Source: Hyphomicrobiales bacterium (GTDB lineage Bacteria > Pseudomonadota > Alphaproteobacteria > Rhizobiales > Beijerinckiaceae). Taken from it: 64,000 nucleotides of DNA. The position numbers and the translations under genes were made by a program. Position 1 is the stretch's first letter; each line of letters opens with the position of its first letter. The stretch spans positions 1 to 64,000 of the forward strand of contig UCLR01000006.1 in NCBI GenBank assembly GCA_900473415.1, written 5' to 3'. The notes beneath the pieces are model-generated. The model ran no database searches, was not told where the DNA came from, and saw only the letters and a program-made list of their open reading frames with translations. Below are positions 1-8,819 of the stretch, one piece after another.

Positions 1-106
1 CGGCCGCCGCGAGCCGGCCGGCATCGAAGCCCGCTTCGGCCGGCGTCAGGCTCTGCCAGTCGGCGCCGTGGGCTTCGGGGACATAGGTATGGTTCGGGCC
101 GGACAC
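1..106 (-). CDS. Serine hydrolase (beta-lactamase-related) N-terminus, partial
   Basis: The first 35 codons of a leftward gene cut by the window edge. It starts with GTG at 106, with AAGGA about nine bases upstream. The visible protein contains DWQSLTPAEAGFDAGRL, a lead-in I associate with class C beta-lactamase-type serine hydrolases (esterase/penicillin-binding fold). The catalytic SxxK and YxN motifs lie outside the window, so the family call rests on this short stretch. It diverges from the marR-efflux pair across about 170 bp, so the MarR-type operator could in principle affect both directions. Confidence 0.5.
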   Translation of the reverse strand, partial: MSGPNHTYVPEAHGADWQSLTPAEAGFDAGRLAAA

Positions 107-237
107 GGACAGATCCTTTCAGGCAGAGCAGGCGAGAATAATCGCGTTTCGCCGAAAGGCGGGCAGGGCGCAAGCCGCGATCGATCCGTCCGTCGTTCGA
201 GCGGGACGGCCATGATCACGGCGCGCATTGAGATAGA

Positions 238-262
238 TGCAGAGGCAATTATTGTCTTTGCA
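238..262. promoter_or_regulatory. Dyad operator for the adjacent MarR regulator
   Basis: A 25-bp inverted repeat with arms TGCAnAGnCAAT and ATTGnCTnTGCA around one central base; 10 of 12 arm positions match. It ends two bases before the ribosome-binding site of the marR gene. Size and symmetry fit a winged-helix MarR dimer, and the placement suggests autorepression of marR and the efflux gene. The binding itself is inferred. Confidence 0.6.
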
Positions 263-276
263 TGAAAGGAGTCAGC

Positions 277-732
277 ATGGACCCCGGCACGGCAAAGGAG
301 ATGATCGGGCGCACTGTCGCGCGCGCTGCGCGCCTCTGGCGCAGGGCGGTCGATGTCAGGCTTCAGGCCTACGGCCTGACCGAGGCGACCTGGTTGCCGC
401 TGCTTCATCTGTCGCGGGCCGAGGCTGCCATGCGACAGAAGGATCTCGCTACCTCGCTCGCCCTCGACGGTTCGACGGTCGCGCGCCTGCTCGACAGCCT
501 GCAGGCCGCCGCCTTGATCGAGCGTCGCGAGGATGAGGAGGATCGCCGCGCCAAGACGATCCGCCTGACCCCTGAGGGAGTGGCGCTGGTCGCGCGCGTC
601 GAGACGATTTCCCGCGAGGTGCGGCTCGCGGCGATCCGCGACATCCCTGAAGAAGACCTCGTGCGGATCGCTGCAAGTCTTGACCGGATCTGCGACGCGC
701 TCGCCGCGCTGCCGGTAGAGGGGCCCGCATGA
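277..732 (+). CDS. MarR family transcriptional regulator
   Basis: A 151-residue MarR-type repressor. The central winged helix is visible in the segment with RQKDLATSLALDGSTVARLLDSL followed by the basic wing ERREDEEDRRAKTIRLTPEG, the usual MarR signature. I chose ATG 277 because AAAGGAG lies five bases upstream; an in-frame ATG at 262 would put that site inside the gene. The stop overlaps the start of the efflux gene (ATGA), so the two are translationally coupled. It probably represses its own operon through the dyad just upstream. The ligand is unknown, perhaps a substrate of the pump. Confidence 0.9.
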   Translation: MDPGTAKEMIGRTVARAARLWRRAVDVRLQAYGLTEATWLPLLHLSRAEAAMRQKDLATSLALDGSTVARLLDSLQAAALIERREDEEDRRAKTIRLTPEGVALVARVETISREVRLAAIRDIPEEDLVRIAASLDRICDALAALPVEGPA

Positions 733-1964
733 CCGCCGCCCAGCCTGTTCCCGATCGGTCCGTTCGGCCCGCGCCGCTCTGGCTGCTCGCGCTGATCACC
801 TTCAGCGGCACGCTGGCGATGCACGTCTTCGTGCCCGCCCTGCCGCTGGCGGCGCTCGATCTCGGCGCCAGCGCTGGCTCGCTGCAACTGACCATCAGCT
901 TCTACATTCTCGGTCTGGCGTTCGGGCAACTCGTCTACGGCCCGCTTTCCGATCGTTTCGGCCGACGTCCGGTCCTCGTCGTCGGGCTGACGATCTACAC
1001 GCTTGCCAGCATCGCCGCCGCTCTCGCTCAGGGGGCCGGAGCGCTGATCGCGATCAGGCTGTTGCAGGCGCTCGGCGGCTGCGCGGGACTGGTTCTGGGT
1101 CGGGCAATCGTGCGGGACGGCTCGGGCCTCGCCGATGCGACGCGCCGGCTCGCGACGATGAACCTGATCGTCATTCTCGGCCCCGGCGTCGCGCCGCTGA
1201 TCGGCACCGCGGTGTCGGAGGTCCTCGGTTGGCGGGCGATCTTCTATGGCCTCGCCGCGATGGGTGTGGCGAACCTGTTGTTGACCTGGCGCGTCCTGCC
1301 CGAAACCGCTCGGCCCGACGCCGGCAAGAATGTCGCGACGGTGTTGCGCGGGTACGGCCGGCTGCTCAGGGCCCCGGTCTTCCTCGGCTATGCGCTCGGC
1401 GGCAGTCTGGCGACGACGCCGATGTATGCCTTCGTCAGCGCTGCACCCTTCATCTTCGGGCATGAGCTGGATCGCCCTCCCCATGAGATCGGCACCTATC
1501 TCGCTCTGATCGTCACCGGCGTCTGGTTCGGCAACCTGTGCTGCAGCCGGCTGGTCGGCCGCACGAAGGTGGCCGGGTTGCTGATCGGCGGCAGCGCGAT
1601 CAGCCTGGCGGGGGCGCTCCTCCTGCTGGCGGTAACGCTCTCCGGCCATCTCACCGTCGTTGTCGCGCTCTCGGGCGCGATGCTCTTCACTTTCGGCGCC
1701 GGCATTGCGAGCGCGCCGGCCCTGGCCGAGGCTCTGAGCGTCGAGCCTCAGCTGGCGGGTTCGGCGTCGGGCTTCTACGGCTTCATCCAGATGGTGGTGG
1801 GGGCGCTGGCCACCTCGCTGGCGGGCCTGGCGGTGCGGCCCTCGCTGGGCGCAGGCCTCGTGCTGGCCGGTGCCGCGCTGGGCGCGCTGCTCTGCTTCGC
1901 GCTGGCGTTGCGTGCGAGCCGTCTTGCTGCTGTCCGGAAGCTCGCGGCGTCGCTGGTCGAATAG
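729..1964 (+). CDS. Bcr/CflA-type MFS drug efflux transporter
   Basis: A 411-residue inner-membrane transporter of the major facilitator superfamily with about 12 hydrophobic segments. The loop after helix 2, [14 protein letters not shown], is the MFS motif A. The following helix 4 region with [12 protein letters not shown] and RAIVRD matches the drug:H+ antiporter Bcr/CflA group (chloramphenicol, bicyclomycin, sulfonamide exporters). It starts inside the marR stop codon, so the pump is co-translated with its likely repressor. The substrate cannot be read from the sequence. Confidence 0.87.
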   Translation: MTAAQPVPDRSVRPAPLWLLALITFSGTLAMHVFVPALPLAALDLGASAGSLQLTISFYILGLAFGQLVYGPLSDRFGRRPVLVVGLTIYTLASIAAALAQGAGALIAIRLLQALGGCAGLVLGRAIVRDGSGLADATRRLATMNLIVILGPGVAPLIGTAVSEVLGWRAIFYGLAAMGVANLLLTWRVLPETARPDAGKNVATVLRGYGRLLRAPVFLGYALGGSLATTPMYAFVSAAPFIFGHELDRPPHEIGTYLALIVTGVWFGNLCCSRLVGRTKVAGLLIGGSAISLAGALLLLAVTLSGHLTVVVALSGAMLFTFGAGIASAPALAEALSVEPQLAGSASGFYGFIQMVVGALATSLAGLAVRPSLGAGLVLAGAALGALLCFALALRASRLAAVRKLAASLVE

Positions 1965-2028
1965 CTGTCGACACCGCCGCCCTCGCGCTTGCGCAGCTCC
2001 CGACTCGCGCCTAGACAGTCTGCTTCAA

Positions 2029-2973
2029 ATGACATCGACAGCACCGCTCTATCCGCACCGCCATCTCCTCGGGATCGAGGGGTTGTCCCATCTGGACATC
2101 GAGGCGCTGTTGGACAGTGCCGAGGACTACGTCGCGCTCTCCCGGCAGGTCGAGAAGAAGACGGCCACTTTGCGCGGCCGCACCCAGATCAACCTCTTTT
2201 TCGAACCCTCGACACGCACGCAGGCCTCCTTCGAGCTCGCGGGCAAGCGGCTGGGCGCCGACGTCATGAACATGTCGGTCGCCTCCTCCTCCGTGAAGAA
2301 GGGCGAGACGCTGATCGACACGGCTGCGACGCTCAACGCCATGCGCCCCGACATCATCGTCGTGCGCCATCACGCGGCGGGCGCGGTCAACCTGCTCGCC
2401 CGCAAGGTCGGCTGCTCGGTGGTCAATGCCGGCGACGGCGCCCATGAGCACCCGACGCAGGCGCTGCTCGATGCGCTGACCATCCGCCGCAACAAGGGCC
2501 GCATCCAGGGGCTGACGGTCGCGATCTGCGGCGACATCCTGCATTCGCGCGTCGCCCGCTCGAATATCATCCTGCTCAATGCGCTCGGGGCGAAGGTCCG
2601 CCTGATCGCGCCCTCGACGCTGATGCCGCCCGGCATCGAACGCATGGGCGTCGAGCTCTTCACCGACATGAACAAGGGGCTCGAAGGCGCTGACATCGTG
2701 ATGATGCTGCGCCTGCAACTCGAGCGCATGCACGGCGCCTTCGTGCCTTCTTCCAAGGAATATTTCCGCTATTACGGGCTCGATCGCGAGAAGCTGGAGC
2801 GCGCCGCGCCCGACGCTCTGGTGATGCACCCCGGCCCGATGAACCGCGGCGTCGAGATCTCCTCGGAGGTCGCCGACGGCGCGCAGTCACTGATCCGCGA
2901 GCAGGTCGAGATGGGCGTCGCGGTCCGCATGGCGGTGCTCGACGCGCTGGCGCAGCACCTGCCGAACGCCTGA
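2029..2973 (+). CDS. pyrB: Aspartate carbamoyltransferase catalytic chain
   Basis: Transfers the carbamoyl group of carbamoyl phosphate to aspartate, the first committed step of pyrimidine synthesis. The 314 residues match the family length from ATG 2029; a reading frame open further upstream lies inside the preceding gene. Visible motifs are FEPSTRT (residues 58-64, carbamoyl phosphate site), SVKKGET (88-94), HPTQALLD and MHPGPMNRG. No regulatory-chain gene (pyrI) is nearby. The next gene is a dihydroorotase-like protein without metal ligands, as in class A ATCase complexes where an inactive PyrC' supports ATCase assembly. Confidence 0.96.
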   Translation: MTSTAPLYPHRHLLGIEGLSHLDIEALLDSAEDYVALSRQVEKKTATLRGRTQINLFFEPSTRTQASFELAGKRLGADVMNMSVASSSVKKGETLIDTAATLNAMRPDIIVVRHHAAGAVNLLARKVGCSVVNAGDGAHEHPTQALLDALTIRRNKGRIQGLTVAICGDILHSRVARSNIILLNALGAKVRLIAPSTLMPPGIERMGVELFTDMNKGLEGADIVMMLRLQLERMHGAFVPSSKEYFRYYGLDREKLERAAPDALVMHPGPMNRGVEISSEVADGAQSLIREQVEMGVAVRMAVLDALAQHLPNA

Positions 2974-2977
2974 CGGG

Positions 2978-4291
2978 ATGGAACCGAGCATGACTGATCC
3001 GCAGGACCTCGCGATCGTCGACGCCCGGCTGGTCGATCCGGCCAGCGGGCGCGAGGGCAGGGGCTCCATCCTGCTGCGCGACGGCGCGATCGCCTCGATC
3101 GAATGGGGCGCGGCGCCGGCGACGCCAGAGGGCGTGCGCCTCATCGATGCGAAGGGCCTCGTGCTGACGCCGGGCCTTGTCGATCTGCGCGCGTTCCTCG
3201 GCGAGCCGGGCGCCGAATTCCGCGAGACGCTCGGCACGGGCTCGCAGGCGGCCGCCGCCGGCGGCGTCACCACCATCGTCTGCCGGCCGGACACTGACCC
3301 GCCGATCGATGATCCCGCGATCATCGACTTCCTGAAGCGCCGCGCCCGCGACAAGGCGATCGTCAACGTCCTGCCCAGCGCCGCCCTGACCAAGGGGCTG
3401 GAGGGCAGGGAGATCACCGAGTTCGGCCTGCTGCTCGAAGCGGGTGCGGTTGCCTTCAGCGACGGGGCCAAGGGGCTGCGCAATCCGCAGGTGATGCGCC
3501 GGGCGATGATCTATGCCCGCAACTTCGATGCCCTCATCATGAACCATGTCGAGGATCCCGAGTTGCGCGGCTCCGGCGTCATGAATGAGGGCGAATTCGC
3601 CAGCCGCAAGGGCCTGCCCGGCATCCCGCTCGAGGCCGAGACGGTGATGCTCGAGCGCGACCTGCGCCTCGCCCGGGCCACCGGTGCCCGCTACCACGCG
3701 GCGATGATCTCCTGCGCCGAATCGGCCGAGCTGGTGCGCCGCGCCAAGCAGGACGGCGTCCGCGTCACCTGCGGCGTCTCGATCAACAGCCTTACCCTCA
3801 ACGAGAACGACGTCGGCGACTACCGTACCTTCTGCAAGGTCTCGCCGCCGCTGCGCTCCGAGGATGAGCGCCTCGCCATGGTCGCGGCGCTGGCCGAGGG
3901 CGTGATCGACGTCGTCGTCTCCGACCACGACCCGCAGGATGTCGAGACCAAACGCCAGCCCTTCGCCGAGGCCGCGGACGGCGCGCTCGGCATCGAGACC
4001 ATGCTGTCGGCCGCGCTGCGCATGGTGCAGGCCGGACAGACGGACCTGCCGCGACTGCTCGCTGCACTCTCGGCGCGCCCGGCCGCGCTGCTTGGGCTGG
4101 GCAGCGCGCGGCTCGAGCGTGGCGCGCCGGCCGATCTCATCCTGCTCGACGCCGAAGCTCCCTACGTCGTCGACAAGCGCAAGCTGAAGTCCCGGGCCAA
4201 GAACTCGCCCTTCGACGAGGCGCGGCTGGAAGGCATCGTGCAGGCGACCATCGTCGGCGGACGGGTGGTCTATGAGGCCGAGCCGGGCTAG
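2978..4291 (+). CDS. pyrC': Dihydroorotase-like protein lacking metal ligands (PyrC')
   Basis: A 437-residue amidohydrolase of the type I dihydroorotase family, four bases after pyrB. Active enzymes carry HxH in a D-L-H-V-H-F-R-E-P-G segment; here residues 69-78 read DLRAFLGEPG, so both zinc histidines (R71, F73) and the substrate arginine (G75) are gone. The later HvS histidine is also replaced (M243). H190 and D316 remain. By analogy with Pseudomonas PyrC', it probably forms a structural complex with PyrB rather than hydrolysing dihydroorotate, and a real dihydroorotase should exist elsewhere. ATG 2990 is an alternative start. Confidence 0.85.
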   Translation: MEPSMTDPQDLAIVDARLVDPASGREGRGSILLRDGAIASIEWGAAPATPEGVRLIDAKGLVLTPGLVDLRAFLGEPGAEFRETLGTGSQAAAAGGVTTIVCRPDTDPPIDDPAIIDFLKRRARDKAIVNVLPSAALTKGLEGREITEFGLLLEAGAVAFSDGAKGLRNPQVMRRAMIYARNFDALIMNHVEDPELRGSGVMNEGEFASRKGLPGIPLEAETVMLERDLRLARATGARYHAAMISCAESAELVRRAKQDGVRVTCGVSINSLTLNENDVGDYRTFCKVSPPLRSEDERLAMVAALAEGVIDVVVSDHDPQDVETKRQPFAEAADGALGIETMLSAALRMVQAGQTDLPRLLAALSARPAALLGLGSARLERGAPADLILLDAEAPYVVDKRKLKSRAKNSPFDEARLEGIVQATIVGGRVVYEAEPG

Positions 4292-4321
4292 GCTGCGGCG
4301 GAAGCGGGAGTGAGGGGCTAA

Positions 4322-4945
4322 ATGGCTGAAGCGCTGAACTGGAGCCTTTCCGGGCCCGTGACGCTGGTTGCGCTTGTCGTCGGCTATCTCTTCGGCTCGA
4401 TCCCCTTCGGCATCATCCTGACGAAGCTCGCCGGTGGCCCCGACCTGCGCAGCATCGGCTCGGGCAATATCGGCGCGACCAATGTGCTGCGCACCGGTAA
4501 CAAGAAGCTGGCTGCCGCCACCCTCCTCGGCGACATGCTGAAGGGCACGGCCGCCGTCCTCGTCGGCGCGCATCTCATCGGCGGGCCGCAGGCTGCGCTG
4601 GCGGCGGGCGTCGGCGCCTTCCTCGGCCATCTCTTTCCTGTCTGGCTGGGCTTCAGGGGCGGCAAAGGCGTCGCCACCTATATCGGCGTGCTGATCGGCG
4701 TGAAGGCCGTGGTGGCGCTTGCCTTCTGTGCGATCTGGCTCGGGCTCGCCTGGCTCTTCCGCTATTCCTCGCTGTCGGCGCTGGTTGCGAGCCTGCTGAC
4801 GCCGCCGCTGCTCTGGTTCTGGGCCGGGATGCCGCAGGCCGCTGTCGTGATGGGCGTTCTGACCGTGCTGCTCTGGATCATGCACCGCGAGAACATCGCC
4901 CGGCTGCTGGCCGGACGCGAAGGCAAGATCGGCCAGAAGGGCTGA
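4322..4945 (+). CDS. plsY: Glycerol-3-phosphate acyltransferase PlsY
   Basis: Acylates glycerol-3-phosphate from acyl-phosphate, the first step of phospholipid synthesis, in the inner membrane. The 207-residue protein is strongly hydrophobic with several membrane helices. It contains [13 protein letters not shown], the phosphate-binding loop of PlsY, and [20 protein letters not shown], the second conserved loop. The ribosome site GAGGGG sits four bases before ATG. It lies between pyrC' and dprA, a common alphaproteobacterial order. A PlsX partner is not in the window. Confidence 0.95.
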   Translation: MAEALNWSLSGPVTLVALVVGYLFGSIPFGIILTKLAGGPDLRSIGSGNIGATNVLRTGNKKLAAATLLGDMLKGTAAVLVGAHLIGGPQAALAAGVGAFLGHLFPVWLGFRGGKGVATYIGVLIGVKAVVALAFCAIWLGLAWLFRYSSLSALVASLLTPPLLWFWAGMPQAAVVMGVLTVLLWIMHRENIARLLAGREGKIGQKG

Positions 4946-4951
4946 CCCGAG

Positions 4952-6166
4952 GTGGCTGGGATCGCTCTCTCCGATCGCCAGCGCCTCGATTGGCTCAGCC
5001 TGATCCGCAGCGAGAGTATCGGCCCGCGAAGCTTCCGCTCGCTGATGAACCGCTTCGGCGGCGCCGAAGCCGCGCTCGACGCCCTGCCGGAGCTCGCCCG
5101 CCAAGCCGGCCGCTCGATCCGCATCTGCTCGCTGGCGGAGGCCGAGAGGGAGATGGCTGCGCTCGCCCGCCTCGGCGGCCGATTCATCGCGTTGGGCGAG
5201 GCTGAGTATCCGCTACCCTTGCAGGCGATCGACTCGGCGCCGCCGCTCGTCGCCGTGCTCGGACAGATTGAGGCCCTGCAGCGGTCCGCCGTTGCGCTGG
5301 TCGGCTCGCGCAACGCTTCGGCGGCTGGGTTGAAATTCACTGGCCGGCTTGCGCGCGAATTGGGCGAAGCCGATTTCGCCATCGTCTCGGGACTGGCGCG
5401 GGGTATCGACACCGCGGCCCACGAAGCCAGCATCGAGACCGGCACCGTCGCCGTGCTGGCAGGCGGGCTGGACGAGATCTATCCGCCCCAGAACATCCCG
5501 TTGGCCCAGCGGCTCATCGAGCGCGGGGCACTGGTCAGTGAGATGCCGCTCGGCTGGGTTGCGCGAGCGCGCGATTTTCCCCGCCGCAACCGGCTCGTCT
5601 CGGGCCTTTCGCTGGCGACCGTCGTGGTCGAGGCGGCACGCCGCTCCGGCTCGCTCATCACCGCCCGCTTCGCCAATGAGCAGGGCAGGCTCGTCTTCGC
5701 CGTGCCCGGCTCGCCGCTCGATCCACGCGCCGAAGGGGGAAATCACCTGATCCGGGAAGGCGCGACGCTCTGCGCCGAGGCAGCCCATGTCATCGAGGCG
5801 CTGGCGCCGCTCCGGCAAGGAAATCTCCCGCTCTGGCCGGAACAACGCCGCGCGCTGCGCGAGACCTCACGCGAGCCGGCGAGCGAGGTAATGTGGGATG
5901 AACTCGACCTGCCCGAGGTGGCGCCGCCGCCAAATTTCGTTCGCGACGAGGACGGCTTCGCGCCGCAGCCCAGCGTTGAAGCGACCCGCCCGCTCGATCT
6001 CGGCCGCATTGTGCTCGACCTGCTCGGCCTGACGCCGGTCGCCCTCGACGACCTGGTTCGGGCCAGCGGCCAGCCAGCGCGCGAGATCAACCGCGTCCTG
6101 GTGGAGCTCGAACTGGAAGGCGCCGCGCGACGCCATCCCGGCGGGACCGTATCCCGGACCAGTTAA
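4952..6166 (+). CDS. dprA: DNA-processing protein DprA
   Basis: A 404-residue single-strand-DNA binding protein that loads RecA during natural transformation; the gene is widespread even in species not known to be competent. The Rossmann-like core carries GSRNAS, SGLARGIDTAAH and VEAARRSGSLITA, and the last 60 or so residues form the winged-helix (DprA_WH) domain around LDDLVRASGQPAREIN. The start is GTG 4952, six bases after the plsY stop, without a well-spaced ribosome site, so coupling to plsY is likely. topA, a frequent downstream neighbour, is absent here. Confidence 0.93.
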   Translation: MAGIALSDRQRLDWLSLIRSESIGPRSFRSLMNRFGGAEAALDALPELARQAGRSIRICSLAEAEREMAALARLGGRFIALGEAEYPLPLQAIDSAPPLVAVLGQIEALQRSAVALVGSRNASAAGLKFTGRLARELGEADFAIVSGLARGIDTAAHEASIETGTVAVLAGGLDEIYPPQNIPLAQRLIERGALVSEMPLGWVARARDFPRRNRLVSGLSLATVVVEAARRSGSLITARFANEQGRLVFAVPGSPLDPRAEGGNHLIREGATLCAEAAHVIEALAPLRQGNLPLWPEQRRALRETSREPASEVMWDELDLPEVAPPPNFVRDEDGFAPQPSVEATRPLDLGRIVLDLLGLTPVALDDLVRASGQPAREINRVLVELELEGAARRHPGGTVSRTS

Positions 6167-6181
6167 CCGGGCTGGGAAAGC

Positions 6182-6421
6182 CTAGCTCGCCCGCTCGCTC
6201 GTCTTCGCGAGGCGCACGATCTCGGCCGAGGCCTCGACCCTGACCATCTCGAGGAAATAGGAAAGCGCGTTCAGCTTCGCGTCGCGGGTCATGAGCCGCA
6301 TTTCGGCAGCCATGCTTTTGACGAAGGACGCGATTTCGAGCGGGGTGAGGGGGCGTTGGGAGACGTCGTCGCCATCAGGATCGCCGACGGGCGGCACCGG
6401 GTCGGGAGCCTTTTGCGTCAT
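6182..6421 (-). CDS. Conserved small hypothetical protein
   Basis: A 79-residue soluble acidic-to-neutral protein convergent with dprA. I chose ATG 6421 with GAGGGA about 11 bases upstream; an in-frame TTG at 6448 would add nine residues. The C-terminal two thirds (EIASFVKSMAAEMRLM onward) look like an amphipathic helical bundle, with no cysteines, signal peptide or membrane helix. I do not recognise the family. An AT-rich dyad about 65 bp upstream may control it. Confidence 0.6.
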   Translation of the reverse strand: MTQKAPDPVPPVGDPDGDDVSQRPLTPLEIASFVKSMAAEMRLMTRDAKLNALSYFLEMVRVEASAEIVRLAKTSERAS

Positions 6422-6485
6422 GGCGGATCGATTCCCTCGCGTGCTCAAGGCCAGCCTGCCCGGAAGGCGCGATTCCTTTCCGTCA

Positions 6486-6504
6486 ATACAATCATAAATT
6501 GTAT
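6486..6504. promoter_or_regulatory. AT-rich dyad upstream of the small hypothetical gene
   Basis: Perfect 7-bp arms ATACAAT and ATTGTAT around five bases, in an AT-rich island within otherwise GC-rich DNA. Read leftward it overlaps a possible -10 (TATGAT), with TTGAAA 19 bases further upstream, so it may be a promoter-operator for the 79-residue protein. ACAAT..ATTGT symmetry resembles GntR-type operators; no regulator gene is adjacent. Confidence 0.4.
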
Positions 6505-6517
6505 AATGTCGAAAATT

Positions 6518-7441
6518 TCAAGCAGGAGTCGTCAATAGAAACACGGCCGCCGGCAGCGTCGCCAGGGCGAGCAGGGTCTGGAGCGTGGTGATCTCCGCCA
6601 TCAGCGGCGCGTCGCCGCCGAGGTCCCTTGCGAGGAAATAGGCCGCGGTCGCGGTGGGCACGGAGCCAGCGACCACCGTCATCGCCAGCGCCGGGCCGGT
6701 GACGCCGAGCCAGCCGGCATAGAGCCACGCCAAAAGCGGCATCGCCACGAGCTTCAGTACGACCGCGACGCCATGGGCCAGCCGCGGCCGCGCCAGCCGG
6801 TTGAGGTCGAGCGCCGAGCCCACCACCAGCAGGCCGACGCCCAGCGAGGCCCGGCCGAGCGCGTCGAGATAGCCGATGAAGGCGGTCGGCAGCGCCCATT
6901 GGACCTGGTTGAGCACCAGGCCGACGGCCGACGACCAGATGAAGGGGTTGACGAGGATCGAGCGGATGGTCGCATCGGCGCTCATCTGCTTGCCGTTGGC
7001 GTAGCGGGCGAGCACGATCACGCACATCACATTCAGCAGCGGGATCATCGCGGCGATGGCGATCGCCATCAGGGTGGTTCCGGTGCGGCCCTGCAGCCCG
7101 GCCGCGACCGCCAGTCCGACGAAGGTGTTCCAGCGCACGGAGCCCTGGAAGATCGAGGTGAAGGCGGGGCCATCGATGCCGACCTTCGCAAGAGCCGGGC
7201 GCGCCAGCAGCAGGAGGGCGGCGACGCTGAGGATCGCGAAGACGAGGCTCAACCCCATGGCGAGCACGGGCACGTTGCGCAGGTCGGCGATCGCCAGCGT
7301 ATGGATCACCACAGCTGGAAACAGCAGCTGGTAGGTCAGTCGCTCGACCCCGACCCAATGGGTCTGAGACACGATGTTGCGGTTCTTCAGGAACCAGCCC
7401 GTCGCAATGACGAGGAAGACGGCGATCAGGCTGTTGAGCAT
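6518..7441 (-). CDS. AEC (auxin efflux carrier) family permease
   Basis: An inner-membrane transporter of about 307 residues with roughly ten hydrophobic helices, starting MLNSLIAVFLVIATGWFLK. The N-terminal helix followed by a tyrosine-leucine segment (LTYQLLFPAVVIHTLA) is typical of AEC permeases such as MdcF-type malonate or malate carriers. I prefer ATG 7441 because it starts directly at the first helix; an upstream ATG at 7504 adds 21 polar residues. The substrate cannot be inferred and no catabolic genes sit next to it. Confidence 0.85.
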   Translation of the reverse strand: MLNSLIAVFLVIATGWFLKNRNIVSQTHWVGVERLTYQLLFPAVVIHTLAIADLRNVPVLAMGLSLVFAILSVAALLLLARPALAKVGIDGPAFTSIFQGSVRWNTFVGLAVAAGLQGRTGTTLMAIAIAAMIPLLNVMCVIVLARYANGKQMSADATIRSILVNPFIWSSAVGLVLNQVQWALPTAFIGYLDALGRASLGVGLLVVGSALDLNRLARPRLAHGVAVVLKLVAMPLLAWLYAGWLGVTGPALAMTVVAGSVPTATAAYFLARDLGGDAPLMAEITTLQTLLALATLPAAVFLLTTPA

Positions 7442-7673
7442 GTCCGGAAACTGGCCGGGCGGGCGGGGTGCAGGAACAACGGAGCCCGGAATCCGTTGAT
7501 GCATTAACTGCCTAGCCGGCCTGTCTCATGCCGTGTGGCGGCCGGCAAGGGCGCAAGCGGCAACCCGCTCTGTTCCTGCCGCAATGCCGCCGCGATTGGT
7601 TCAGGCGCCGTTCAATTGGATCTTGCGACCATCTCGGCATGGTTCGGGGGATCCCGAGAAAGGAGATGCCGTC

Positions 7674-8063
7674 ATGTCTCTGAAGAGGAAAGTCGCTGTT
7701 GCTCTGACCGCCGCCAGCGTCGCGGTTGGCAGCGTCGCCGTGCCGGCGATGGCGCGGGAACAGCGCAGCTTCGATCCGGCCCGCCTCGACAAGGCGCAGG
7801 CCGAGTACAGCCAGTACCGCCGCTATTACCGCGGCGGCTATTATCGCGGCGGCTATTACCGCGGCAACGGTGCGGCGATCGCTGGTGCTGTCGGCCTCGG
7901 CATCCTTGGCGCAGCCGCCATCGCAGCGAACAGACGGGCCTATTCTGACCCGTATTACTACGACGACGGCTATTATGCGCCGGCGCCTGTCTATGCACCG
8001 CGGCCCTACTATCGTGGCTATTATGCGCCCTACGGTGCTTACGATTTCCGCTACGATCGCTGA
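7674..8063 (+). CDS. Secreted Tyr/Gly-rich protein with glycine-zipper segment
   Basis: A 129-residue exported protein. Residues 1-27 form a Sec signal peptide ending near PAMA. The mature part has an RGGYY repeat run at residues 54-63, a small hydrophobic Gly/Ala segment (IAGAVGLGILGAAAIAA) and a tyrosine-rich tail with repeated YY and YAP motifs. AAAGGAG lies eight bases before ATG 7674. The composition suggests a surface or envelope-associated protein, perhaps anchored by the glycine-zipper helix. I cannot assign a function. A strong terminator follows. Confidence 0.8.
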   Translation: MSLKRKVAVALTAASVAVGSVAVPAMAREQRSFDPARLDKAQAEYSQYRRYYRGGYYRGGYYRGNGAAIAGAVGLGILGAAAIAANRRAYSDPYYYDDGYYAPAPVYAPRPYYRGYYAPYGAYDFRYDR

Positions 8064-8090
8064 TCGCTAGCGAAACCGAGTAACTATCGT

Positions 8091-8126
8091 CAGGCCCGCG
8101 CCCCTCGCGCGGGCCTGATCGTTTTT
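8091..8126 (+). terminator. Rho-independent terminator
   Basis: A perfect 10-bp stem (CAGGCCCGCG / CGCGGGCCTG), a seven-base loop and then ATCGTTTTT. It follows the Tyr/Gly-rich secreted protein gene by 28 bases and ends just before the stop of ruvX on the other strand. Confidence 0.85.
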
Positions 8127-8134
8127 CGGACCCG

Positions 8135-8632
8135 TCAGCCCTCGTCCTCTTCATCCGCCATAGGCGTCAGCCGGCCGAGACGGTCGAGAGCGCCTTGCAG
8201 GATGTAGGCGGCGGCCATCTTGTCGACCACGGCGGCGCGCTTGGCGCGCGAGGCATCGGCGTCGAGCAATGTGCGCGTCACGGCCAGCGTCGACATCCGC
8301 TCGTCCCAGAACACGATGGGCAGCGCGGTGAGCGGCGCGAGATTGCGGACGAAGGCGCGGGTCGACTGGACGCGCGGCCCCTCCGTCCCGTCCATGTTGA
8401 GCGGCAGGCCGATCACCAACCCGGCGACCTGATGTTTCTCCGCGATCTTCAACAACGCTGCCGCGTCGAGCCCGAACTTGACGCGCTGGATGGTCTCCAG
8501 CGGTGTCGCGATCTGCCGTTCGAGGTCCGACAGCGCAAGCCCGATCGTCTTGGTGCCGAGGTCGAGCCCGAGCAGCCGCGCGTGCGGCGGCAGGTCGAGA
8601 AAGGCTTCGAGTGGTACGATCTGGCTCCCCAT
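8135..8632 (-). CDS. ruvX: Putative Holliday junction resolvase RuvX/YqgF
   Basis: A 165-residue YqgF-family RNase H-fold nuclease, linked to 16S rRNA 5'-end maturation and proposed as a Holliday junction resolvase. [17 protein letters not shown] is the first strand with its catalytic aspartate, [11 protein letters not shown] the second motif, and DERMST plus [10 protein letters not shown] the C-terminal acidic positions. Start ATG 8632 is preferred; upstream codons are arginine- and histidine-rich and look non-coding. It diverges from the YeiH-type exporter. The acidic tail (DEEDEG) is short. Confidence 0.92.
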   Translation of the reverse strand: MGSQIVPLEAFLDLPPHARLLGLDLGTKTIGLALSDLERQIATPLETIQRVKFGLDAAALLKIAEKHQVAGLVIGLPLNMDGTEGPRVQSTRAFVRNLAPLTALPIVFWDERMSTLAVTRTLLDADASRAKRAAVVDKMAAAYILQGALDRLGRLTPMADEEDEG

Positions 8633-8819
8633 GCGTTCGCGGTAGCATGCATGGGCCGCGGTTGCGAGCGGCGCTTGTCCTGCACCCGGCGAATGGCGGC
8701 CGCCCGAAGGTTGTGGCGCGAGGGCCATCGCCAATGTCGGGCGATCAGGCTATATGCGCCCGCTTAATGCGGCGAAGCCGCCCTCAGGAACTTTCCGCCG
8801 TGACGGCGCGCCCCTCGCC

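Noticed and set aside
2660..5104. Long open frame antisense to pyrC' and plsY
   Set aside because: High-GC shadow of genuine genes on the other strand; low-complexity composition and no start context.
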